A stretch of DNA of 15,430 bases, from the NCBI GenBank assembly GCA_003533545.1, contig DQEK01000067.1, positions 1-15,430 of the forward strand, in the 5' to 3' direction. Source of the DNA: Acidobacteriota bacterium (GTDB taxonomy: Bacteria > Acidobacteriota > Vicinamibacteria > Vicinamibacterales > UBA8438). The notes under the pieces were generated by a model. The model had not been told where the DNA came from. It was given only the letters and a program-made list of their open reading frames with translations, and did not search any database. The translations under genes and the position numbers were made by a program. Below are positions 7,389 through 13,079 of this stretch, piece after piece (the stretch's first letter is position 1; the number at the start of each line of letters is the position of its first letter).

Positions 7389-8825
7389 CTAGTGGGCAAT
7401 CTTGTAGAGATACCGAGAGCCACGCAGAAATATCTCGCCGTCGACAATGGCCGGTGACGCATCGAACCCGTCGTCAAGCGCATTCGACGCCAGCACCTCG
7501 TAGGTTGAGCCGTGCTTGATGACCAGCGTCGTGCCCTCACGACCGGCGATATAGACCCGCCCAGCCGCTCCCACCGGAGAAGCGAAAATGTTCGGCACAC
7601 CCCCCAGCCGCTGTAACCGGTAGTGAGGAACACCAGTGACGGGATCGAACGCCGAGAGGATGCCGTCGTTACTCTTAAGGACATACAGCACATCGTCATA
7701 AAGCAATGGCGACGGTACGTAGGGGGTGTCCCGATCGAGTTGCCAAACTATCGCATCCGTCTCGGCGATGTCGCCTCGAGCATCGGCAAGGCTGATGGCC
7801 TGCAAGTTGTTCCCCCGATATCCGCTCATCACGTAGACAATCCCCCTGGCATGCACCGGGGATGGAATCGCATTCATTGTCGTACCCCTACTCTGCCAGA
7901 CCACATCTCCAGTCTCGAGGTCGTAACTGTAGACCCGGTCCATCGCAGGCGCGATCACTTGTGCTCGACCGTCATACTCAACCACGAGCGGCGTTGCCCA
8001 AGTGTCGATCTCATCCCGATTCGCCCGCCAGCGCTCCTCGCCGGTACGCGAGTCGAGTGCCACGATGAACGATTGCCCACCGATGTGGTCCCAGGTCACC
8101 ACCAGGGTACCCCCGTGCAATGCCGGGGTCGTGCCCTCGCCGAAGGCATTGCGCATCTGGCGAGTGCCGAGATCGACCTCCCATTGCAAGTTGCCATCCA
8201 AATCGTACGCATACAGACCCCACGAGCCGAAGAAGGCATACAGCCGTTCTCCATCCGTCACCGCCGACCCGGAAGCATAGGACCCGTTGGGCTCTTGATA
8301 GCCCTCGTGCGGCAACTCCTCACGAGCCACCCGTTCCCACAGCACCTCTCCACTTTGACGATCGAGCGCCATTACAGTGAACTGTTGCGTCCGAAAAGCG
8401 CGAGGCCCTCGACCCCGGCGGCCGCCCCCGCCACGAACCCCTCCTGCGCGCGGTGCCCCCCCCCGACCACCACGGCGGACGCGAGGCTGCCCCCCGGCCT
8501 CGCTCCGCGCCCTGCTGGTCTGTCCCCCAGCGGCCTCCGTCGGCTCCACTGGTACGGGCTCTCCGACGGCCACGGCGGTCAGCAAAAAGACCTTGTCACC
8601 CCAGACGATCGGCGATGCGGAACCCCGCCCTGGAATTTCGACCTTCCAGGAAACGTTCTCGTTCTCACTCCACACGGTCGGCGGATCTCCCAGCGGGGCG
8701 ACGCCAGTCGATTCTGGCCCCCGCCACTGCCCCCAGAAACGCTCGGCGTCCGACTGCGCGGACACCGACGGTCCGGAAACCAGTACCACGCCACATACGG
8801 AAATGCAGATCAGGCGCCTGTTCAT
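7389..8825 (-). CDS. Secreted PQQ-like (BamB-type) beta-propeller protein with Arg/Gly-rich insert
   Basis: A 478-residue protein with a Sec signal (MNRRLICISVCGVVLVSGPS, cleavage near SAQS). It is built from PQQ-type propeller blades with repeated Trp-docking motifs: ALDRQSGEVLWERVA, AYDLDGNLQWEVDLG, ALDSRTGEERWRANRD, SYDLETGDVVWQSRG and AFDPVTGVPHYR. It ends in DGEIFLRGSRYLYKIAH. Proteins of this type in acidobacteria and planctomycetes are common and mostly uncharacterised; the quinohaemoprotein dehydrogenase catalytic signatures are not seen, so an assembly, binding or sensor role is as likely as catalysis. Residues 91-146 form a low-complexity insert rich in Arg and Gly inside the first blades. 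The start is ATG at 8825 with GGTGGAG about seven bases upstream. It follows the selenoprotein candidate after 75 bases. Confidence 0.9.
   Translation of the reverse strand: MNRRLICISVCGVVLVSGPSVSAQSDAERFWGQWRGPESTGVAPLGDPPTVWSENENVSWKVEIPGRGSASPIVWGDKVFLLTAVAVGEPVPVEPTEAAGGQTSRARSEAGGQPRVRRGGRGGAPRAGGVRGGGGRRGRGPRAFRTQQFTVMALDRQSGEVLWERVAREELPHEGYQEPNGSYASGSAVTDGERLYAFFGSWGLYAYDLDGNLQWEVDLGTRQMRNAFGEGTTPALHGGTLVVTWDHIGGQSFIVALDSRTGEERWRANRDEIDTWATPLVVEYDGRAQVIAPAMDRVYSYDLETGDVVWQSRGTTMNAIPSPVHARGIVYVMSGYRGNNLQAISLADARGDIAETDAIVWQLDRDTPYVPSPLLYDDVLYVLKSNDGILSAFDPVTGVPHYRLQRLGGVPNIFASPVGAAGRVYIAGREGTTLVIKHGSTYEVLASNALDDGFDASPAIVDGEIFLRGSRYLYKIAH
8388..8531 (-). repeat. Arg/Gly-rich low-complexity segment with a G9 tract
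   Basis: This stretch encodes residues about 99-146 of the PQQ-like protein, with pieces such as RVRRGGRGGAPRAGG and RGGGGRRGRGPRAF. On the plus strand it contains a run of nine C at 8456-8464 (G9 in the coding strand) and several shorter C/G runs. It interrupts the propeller between the segment ending LLTAVAVGEP and the one starting QQFTVMALD. It is a strongly basic, probably disordered loop. Confidence 0.8.
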
Positions 8826-8853
8826 CGCTTATCTCCACCCGGCGGAACTACAC

Positions 8854-8873
8854 CCAGGGCCCCGGCCCCCTGG
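8854..8873 (-). promoter_or_regulatory. GC-rich hairpin between the redoxin and PQQ-like genes
   Basis: CCAGGG and CCCTGG form a perfect six-base-pair inverted repeat around a GC-only loop, in the 75-base gap between the redoxin stop (8901) and the PQQ-like start (8825). There is no U-tract, so a classical intrinsic terminator is unlikely. It could be a mRNA processing or stability element, or chance. Confidence 0.3.
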
Positions 8874-8900
8874 CTCCTAACATCCACCAGCAACAATTCG

Positions 8901-9443
8901 TTACTTCCCATGCGCTCCACAAGCGGCAAGCACATCCTCGATCGACGGACGGTCGGCCGGTCCGAGCCCGACATGATGCAGCCGCACGATCCCCGCTGGG
9001 TCGATCAGCACGTTACCGCCCTGCTGTCCGGTATCGGCCCGCGGCACACGGGGAAACCGGCCCCGCCGTGCCTCTCTCCAATACGCCCGCATCGTAGCGA
9101 AACCCCAGAGATGGCGCCACCGGGCTTGGCCCATCCCATAAGCGCCGTAGAGGGCACGTTCCGTGTCGACAAGAAGCGGCCAGACCAAACCTGTCTCCGC
9201 AACGTACTCGCGCGCGGCCTCTCGTGGCTCAAAGGTCACGACGAGCGGGCGCACGTCAAACCGGTCCAATGCCCGATAGGCCTGCTGCAACTGCAGCAAG
9301 TGTCGTCGACAAGGCAGTCAGAACAAGTGTCGATGCAACACCAGCAGCAGCCACCGACCTCGGTAGTCATCGGAGCGGTGAAACCGACCCTGGGCATCAC
9401 CCAGTTGAAAGGGTACCGCTGGCTGGCCGACACAACCGCTCAT
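8901..9443 (-). CDS. Selenoprotein candidate: AhpC/TSA-type thioredoxin-fold redoxin with U-x-x-C active site
   Basis: Read through one in-frame TGA at 9320-9318, the frame from ATG 9443 to TAA 8901-8903 gives a 180-residue peroxiredoxin-like thioredoxin-fold protein. The N-terminal half (AVPFQLGDAQGRF, DDYRGRWLLLVLHRHLF) is the normal start of this fold. The TGA is codon 42 and is followed by Leu-Pro-Cys45-Arg-Arg-His-Leu, so it sits exactly at the first cysteine of a C-x-x-C redox motif. The rest (RPLVVTFEPREAAREYVAE, GLVWPLLVDTERALYGAYG, GGNVLIDPAGIVRLHHVG) continues the fold to the expected length. A SECIS-like hairpin follows the TGA. I read the TGA as selenocysteine; SelL-related redoxins are a known family with such motifs. 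A 132-residue call from TTG 9299 would lose half the domain. No strong ribosome site precedes ATG 9443, but it is the first start after upstream codons with none. The role is presumably thiol or peroxide redox chemistry. Confidence 0.9.
9281..9300 (-). promoter_or_regulatory. Candidate bacterial SECIS hairpin
   Basis: In the mRNA, the 20 bases CUUGCUGCAGUUGCAGCAGG fold into a hairpin. Arms UGCUGCA and UGCAGCA pair perfectly and are extended by U-G and C-G pairs; with the innermost A-U open, the apical loop is AGUU. The hairpin begins 17 bases after the UGA at 9318-9320, and the loop begins 25 bases after it. A short upper stem with a G in the first two loop positions, about 16-37 bases from the UGA, fits the published description of bacterial SECIS elements, which recruit SelB. 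It lies wholly within the coding sequence. Confidence 0.7.
9318..9320 (-). other. In-frame UGA, proposed selenocysteine codon (Sec42)
   Basis: The plus strand reads tca here, giving TGA in the frame of the redoxin gene. The next codons are CTG CCT TGT, so the site reads U-L-P-C. TGA is the ordinary stop of at least seven other genes in this window and Trp is encoded by TGG, which argues against a reassigned code. Confidence 0.88.
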
Positions 9444-9545
9444 GCGACACTCAACTCGTTCAAAATGCGGGCGTCCAGTGCATCCGCGTTGAATAGAACG
9501 TAGTAGGCTATCGGGGACCCTGATCCCACCACGTGGAGGACCGTC
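9444..9545. promoter_or_regulatory. Divergent control region between redoxin and cytochrome genes
   Basis: This 102-base gap separates the minus-strand selenoprotein candidate from the plus-strand cytochrome. It should hold promoters in both directions, but I see no convincing -35/-10 pair on either strand. It contains the palindrome CCACGTGG at 9529-9536, overlapping the start of the cytochrome ribosome site GGAGG (9535-9539). The palindrome is a possible operator but could be chance. Confidence 0.35.
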
Positions 9546-9989
9546 ATGACCACCGCACGCCTAGTTTCCCACGGACGAAGCCACGCCTGGACCCTCGCCG
9601 TGGGAGGCCTCATCCTCGCGGCCTGCGGAGGGTCATCGGAATCGCCGACGTCCCCTTCGCCGACTCCCTCCCCCGTGACGGCCACGCTATCAAGTATTCA
9701 GAATGAAATTTTCACCCCGCGGTGTGCGTCGTGCCATGGTGCCACTGCCCCCGGCGGGCTCGACCTCCGTGCGGCGAACGCCTTCGCAAACCTGGTCAAC
9801 TCGCCGAGCACCCAGACCACCCTGATGCGGGTCGCCCCCGGCGACCCCGAGGCCAGTTACCTAGTCCACAAGCTAGACGGGCGCTCCAGCATCGTCGGTA
9901 GCCGGATGCCGCAGGGAGGACCGTTCTTGTCGACGACTGAGATCAACGCCGTCCGTGCCTGGGTCACCGCCGGAGCGCCGAACAACTGA
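9546..9989 (+). CDS. Lipoprotein mono-haem c-type cytochrome
   Basis: A 147-residue protein. The N-terminus has a hydrophobic stretch ending in the lipobox LILAAC (Cys27), then a Ser/Pro/Thr-rich linker (SPTSPSPTPSPV), so the domain is tethered outside the cytoplasmic membrane. The single haem-binding motif is Cys60-Ala-Ser-Cys63-His64 (FTPRCASCHG). Met121 in SRMPQGG is the likely distal haem ligand. The C-terminal helix TEINAVRAWVTAGAP is typical of small cytochromes c from planctomycete and acidobacterial genomes. It should carry electrons in the periplasm; its partners are unknown. The start is ATG with GGAGG six bases upstream. It is divergent from the selenoprotein candidate and ends 13 bases before the stop of the convergent NHL-type gene. 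Confidence 0.9.
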   Translation: MTTARLVSHGRSHAWTLAVGGLILAACGGSSESPTSPSPTPSPVTATLSSIQNEIFTPRCASCHGATAPGGLDLRAANAFANLVNSPSTQTTLMRVAPGDPEASYLVHKLDGRSSIVGSRMPQGGPFLSTTEINAVRAWVTAGAPNN

Positions 9990-10002
9990 AGAGGCAGCAA
10001 CC

Positions 10003-10959
10003 CTATTTTTTGACGAACCTGTGGAGTGCGGGCCGCACGGTGTCGGCCACCCAGATGTCGCCATTAGGGGCCATCGTCATGTAGTGCGCCTCGCCGAATT
10101 CTCCGAGTCCTTTCCCAGGCTGGCCGGTTCGGCCAAGCGCCTTACCGTTCTCGTCCAACCTAAGAATTTCTCCTGCGAAGCCGCTCGCCAAATACATCTG
10201 CTGATCGTCGTGGAGGTGGAGCCCACAGGGCAGTCCTTTGAACGCCCATTCCTTAATGTAGGTGCCCTCATCGTCGAAGATCTGCACACGCCGGTTCTGG
10301 CGGTCGGCAACATAGAGTAGCCCCGCCTGGTCGACCACGATCGAATGCGGGGTATCGAACTTGCCCGGGCCGGTGCCTGGGCCACCCCACGACTTCATCA
10401 GCTTGCCGGCACGGTCGAACTTCACGAGCCGGGGTTCCCCACGACCATGGCCGACGAGCACGAACACCTCTCCTGTGGCGTTGATTGTCAGGTCTGTCGG
10501 TTCATTCAGCAACCCGTCGGTCGCGTCTCCGGCCTGCCCGTGAGTCCCAATTGTTAGTAAGACCTCGCCGTCGAGGGTCATCTTCCTCACAGTGTGACCG
10601 TTGACATCAGTTGTCCAGATGTTCCCATCCGGGTCGAGACGCATGCCGTGCGGTCGGATGTAGTCTCCGCCTTGTCCCCACGCCCGCACGAACGTACCGT
10701 CCGCCTCAAACGCCATCAGCGGGTTCGGCCCGCGATTAAAAACCACCAGTTGATTCCTGGAGGTCCATACAACGCTCGACGGCGCGCCCATCTCCAGACC
10801 ATCCGGAATCTGTAATCCGTGCGGCACAGGTCGGTAGCCAAGATCAGGGGCGTCTTCCATCTGCGCCGGGTCCGGCGCGTCGAGGACTTGCGCCCCGGCG
10901 AGGCTAGCGACTCCCAACGTAAAAGCAACGACCGGCACGAACATCCGGACTTTCGGCAT
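10003..10959 (-). CDS. Secreted NHL-repeat propeller, peptidyl-hydroxyglycine lyase-like
   Basis: A 318-residue protein with a Sec signal (MPKVRMFVPVVAFTLGVASL, cleavage near AGAQ). NHL-type blades follow: YIRPHGMRLDPDGNIWTTD, LNEPTDLTINATGEVFVLVG, FDTPHSIVVDQAGLLYVADR with QNRRVQIFDDEG, and a last blade AHYMTMAPNGDIWVADTV. This six-blade pattern, with the leading PHG and closing WVAD motifs, resembles the peptidyl-alpha-hydroxyglycine alpha-amidating lyase family. Bacterial members are widespread and mostly lack a proven substrate, so the enzyme activity is not assured. The start is ATG at 10959 with GAGGAG about six bases upstream. It is divergent from the small secreted protein at 11096 and convergent with the cytochrome. 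Confidence 0.87.
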   Translation of the reverse strand: MPKVRMFVPVVAFTLGVASLAGAQVLDAPDPAQMEDAPDLGYRPVPHGLQIPDGLEMGAPSSVVWTSRNQLVVFNRGPNPLMAFEADGTFVRAWGQGGDYIRPHGMRLDPDGNIWTTDVNGHTVRKMTLDGEVLLTIGTHGQAGDATDGLLNEPTDLTINATGEVFVLVGHGRGEPRLVKFDRAGKLMKSWGGPGTGPGKFDTPHSIVVDQAGLLYVADRQNRRVQIFDDEGTYIKEWAFKGLPCGLHLHDDQQMYLASGFAGEILRLDENGKALGRTGQPGKGLGEFGEAHYMTMAPNGDIWVADTVRPALHRFVKK

Positions 10960-10996
10960 AGCAGCTCCTCGGTAGTAGTCCTATGGAATCGGTGGC

Positions 10997-11025
10997 ATTG
11001 TAGCACTCCGGCCTCGGGCACAAAG
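10997..11025 (-). promoter_or_regulatory. Possible sigma70 promoter for the NHL-type gene
   Basis: On the minus strand TACAAT (11002-10997) is a near-consensus -10 box about 38 bases before ATG 10959. The -35 region is weak: TTGTGC gives a 15-base spacer and CTTTGT a 17-base spacer. Confidence 0.45.
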
Positions 11026-11031
11026 CAGTTC

Positions 11032-11061
11032 TTGACAGCCGTCCTCAAGCGGACGTATAGG
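11032..11061 (+). promoter_or_regulatory. Sigma70-type promoter for the small secreted protein
   Basis: A perfect TTGACA at 11032-11037 is followed after 18 bases by TATAGG at 11056-11061. Transcription would start near 11068 and leave a leader of about 28 bases that contains the GGAGGAAG ribosome site before ATG 11096. It is the clearest promoter in the window. Confidence 0.7.
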
Positions 11062-11095
11062 TATGGTTGAACTTTGAATCGATGGAGGAAGCTGT

Positions 11096-11452
11096 ATGAA
11101 GCGATTTGCTCTGGTGGCGTTGACGGCCATCTCCGCCGTCACCTTGATGACGGTAGTATCTGGCGCCGAGGAGACGATTACCGGCCGGCTGGTGGAAGCA
11201 GGGTGCGCCGCGATGGGCGGCGCAGAGCCGAGCGCCGACCACGTAGCCTGCATGGTGCGATGCGCCCGCAACGGTGACCCGATTGGCATCCTGACCGATG
11301 ACGGCCTATACAAGATCACCGGCGACTGGGCGTCGACCCACGACGACAAGCTAGCCGAGATGATGGCCAAGCAGGTGCGCGTCCGGGGCGAGACCAGCAA
11401 CACTAACGGCGAATTGTTACTTGAGATCTCGACGATCGAACTGGTGAAGTAA
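11096..11452 (+). CDS. Small secreted cysteine-containing protein, possibly OB-fold (hypothetical)
   Basis: A 118-residue protein with a Sec signal (MKRFALVALTAISAVTLMTV, cleavage near VSGAEE). The mature part of about 95 residues starts with a strand TITGRLVEAGC. It then has a motif Ser-Ala-Asp-His49-Val-Ala-Cys52-Met-Val-Arg-Cys56 and strands GDPIGILTDDGLYKITGD, KQVRVRGET and LLEISTIELVK. The strand order with a closing edge strand resembles small periplasmic OB-fold proteins. The three cysteines (37, 52, 56) and His49 are possible metal or disulfide ligands, but no function is established. GGAGGAAG lies about eight bases before ATG 11096. It is a single-gene unit with its own promoter, divergent from the NHL-type gene and convergent with the ankyrin gene. 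Confidence 0.82.
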   Translation: MKRFALVALTAISAVTLMTVVSGAEETITGRLVEAGCAAMGGAEPSADHVACMVRCARNGDPIGILTDDGLYKITGDWASTHDDKLAEMMAKQVRVRGETSNTNGELLLEISTIELVK

Positions 11453-11520
11453 GCGCCCCGTTGCCCTACGAGACCACGGCCTGGCGTTCCGCTGGACCGT
11501 GTCCGCGTACGGACCCGATT

Positions 11521-11538
11521 GCAGCGCCGTCGCGCTGC
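11521..11538. terminator. Strong GC hairpin in the convergent gap, possible terminator
   Basis: GCAGCGC and GCGCTGC form a perfect seven-base-pair stem around CGTC, between the ends of the plus-strand gene (11452) and the minus-strand ankyrin gene (11579). A second hairpin, GTCCG-CGTA-CGGAC, lies at 11501-11514. Neither has a U-tract in either direction, so this is terminator-like by position and stem strength only. Confidence 0.4.
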
Positions 11539-11578
11539 CCTTCCCCCAACGTGACCGGACCAGCCGGAGCGTCCTACG

Positions 11579-13051
11579 CTACGGTGCCCCGTGCTTCGAA
11601 GCGCGAGCACCGAGCTCAAGTAATAGGGTTTCCATTTCTGGCCAACGCTTGCCGGTGTTCGAGTAGAACACGCCTTCGGCGATCGTTAACGGTGTCCAGC
11701 CTTTCTCATTGAGGGCCTCGAGATCGGCGCCCTGCTCCAGCAAGAACCGCACGAGCGCTTCCGATCCGCGGATGACGGCCCCGTGGAGAGCTGTATCACC
11801 GTTGGCATCAACGGTATTCACAACATCGCCGAGCTCAAGCATCAGTTTGACTGCGTCGAGTGCCTCTTTGTTCGTGCCAGGGCTTTCTCCGACCGCCCAG
11901 ATGCCAACACCGGCGGCAACCATCAGCGGCGTGGTCCCGTCCTCATTCGAAAGGAGCGGGTCGGCGCCGAGCCGGACAAGCAGTCGCATTAGCTCGACAT
12001 CAACGGCCTTAGCAGCGAGCAGAAACGGCGTGGCCCCGACCCGGTTCAACACATTGCGATATCCCGACGGCCCCGCAGACCCGTCAGCGCCACCACGAGG
12101 TTCTTTCGTTTCGAGCGCGTTGATGTCGGCGCCGTGTGCGACGAGCGCCTCAACAAACTCAAGGTCAGAGATCACTCCCGTCGGAATTGGCGCCGGGTTG
12201 TTGAAACCGAGATTCGGTCGACGAGCCCAGACGAGCTGATGCAACGCGGTCCATCCCTGGCCATCGGCATTAGGGTCGGCACCCTGTTGGAGCATCCACA
12301 CCCCGAGATCGTAATGGGCGTTCAGCGTCGCCACAGAGAGCGCACTCATCCCGCTGGGTAGCGTGTCGTTGAGATCGGCTCCGATCGAGACCAGCGCCTG
12401 CAAGGCGTCCTGCTGATTGTGACGCACCGCGAACAACAGCGGCGTGAACCCGCCCGCCGACCGCGCGTGTACATCGGCACCAGCGTGGATCAAGGCCTCG
12501 ACCGCAGCGGTGTTCCCTTCGACCGCCGCCCACATCAACGCGGTCTGGTCGCGCCACTGCTCTCTGGCGTCGACCTCAGCGCCATGAGTGAGGAGGACCA
12601 CGACGGCATCCGCTCGACCGGTCCGGGCCACTCGCATGAGTGGCGTTTCTCCTTCCGGTAACCCGGTGTTGGGATCGGCACCACCGCCGAGGAGCAACTC
12701 CAACATCACGGCATTACCGTTCGTTGCAGCTTCGAGGAGCGGCGTCGCACCATAGCGATTGGCGACCTCGACCCTGGCGCCAGCATCGATCAGCAACTCG
12801 GCCACAACAAGATGACCATAGTGCGCCGCCCAGTGCAGCGCGGTGGAGCCGTCTGGCTCGGTGCTGTTCGGGTCCGCCTGCTGCCGCAGCAAATCTCGAA
12901 CTGCGTCAACATTGCCGACACGAGTAGCCTCGATCAGAGGTGCTTCTGTCTGCGCCACGACGACCGGAACCAGGTCCGAGGCCACCAGGGCGCACACCCC
13001 CCCGAGGCCTACCAACACCGACCGCCGCCAAACAGGCCACCCCGCGTTCAT
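11579..13051 (-). CDS. Secreted ankyrin-repeat protein
   Basis: A 490-residue protein with a signal-like N-terminus (MNAGWPVWRRSVLVGLGGVC followed by a hydrophobic run, cleavage near VVVAQ). About twelve ankyrin repeats follow, recognisable by the T-A/P-L-H/L-x-A-A helix starts: GSTALHWAAHYG, GATPLLEAATNG, GETPLMRVARTG, DQTALMWAAVEG, GFTPLLFAVRHN, GWTALHQLVW, GATPFLLAAKAV, GTTPLMVAAGVG, GDTALHGAVIRG and GWTPLTIAEGVF. Longer insertions break the array after WTALHQLVW and after MVAAGVG. Ankyrin arrays bind other proteins. ATG 13051 is chosen because AGAGG lies eight bases upstream, it gives a clean signal peptide and it avoids overlap; an upstream in-frame start at 13123 would overlap the DUF1552 gene by 44 bases. 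It lies 28 bases after DUF1552 and is probably co-transcribed with it. Confidence 0.88.
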   Translation of the reverse strand: MNAGWPVWRRSVLVGLGGVCALVASDLVPVVVAQTEAPLIEATRVGNVDAVRDLLRQQADPNSTEPDGSTALHWAAHYGHLVVAELLIDAGARVEVANRYGATPLLEAATNGNAVMLELLLGGGADPNTGLPEGETPLMRVARTGRADAVVVLLTHGAEVDAREQWRDQTALMWAAVEGNTAAVEALIHAGADVHARSAGGFTPLLFAVRHNQQDALQALVSIGADLNDTLPSGMSALSVATLNAHYDLGVWMLQQGADPNADGQGWTALHQLVWARRPNLGFNNPAPIPTGVISDLEFVEALVAHGADINALETKEPRGGADGSAGPSGYRNVLNRVGATPFLLAAKAVDVELMRLLVRLGADPLLSNEDGTTPLMVAAGVGIWAVGESPGTNKEALDAVKLMLELGDVVNTVDANGDTALHGAVIRGSEALVRFLLEQGADLEALNEKGWTPLTIAEGVFYSNTGKRWPEMETLLLELGARASKHGAP

Positions 13052-13079
13052 TCCGCTTGCCTCTGGACCCACAGACGCT

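Noticed and set aside
8901..9299. A 132-residue redoxin starting at TTG 9299
   Set aside because: This would omit the first strand, first helix and the redox motif. The frame upstream of the TGA encodes exactly those parts, so the TTG start is an artefact of treating the TGA as stop.
9236..9433. Cysteine-rich 65-residue minus-strand frame, metallothionein-like at first sight
   Set aside because: It overlaps the redoxin gene in another frame. The cysteines come from CTGCTG-type repeats read out of frame, and the thioredoxin-fold frame explains the same bases much better.
8901..9443. Pseudogene explanation for the redoxin
   Set aside because: Only one stop is present, at the redox cysteine position, with no frameshift and with the resolving Cys kept; a SECIS-like hairpin follows. 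Decay would rarely give this pattern, though selenocysteine machinery still needs to be found in the genome.
7623..9503. A 626-codon plus-strand open frame spanning two genes
   Set aside because: It lies antisense to the PQQ-like and redoxin genes, reads as Pro/Arg/His-rich nonsense without domains, and is a by-product of GC-rich codon use on the other strand.
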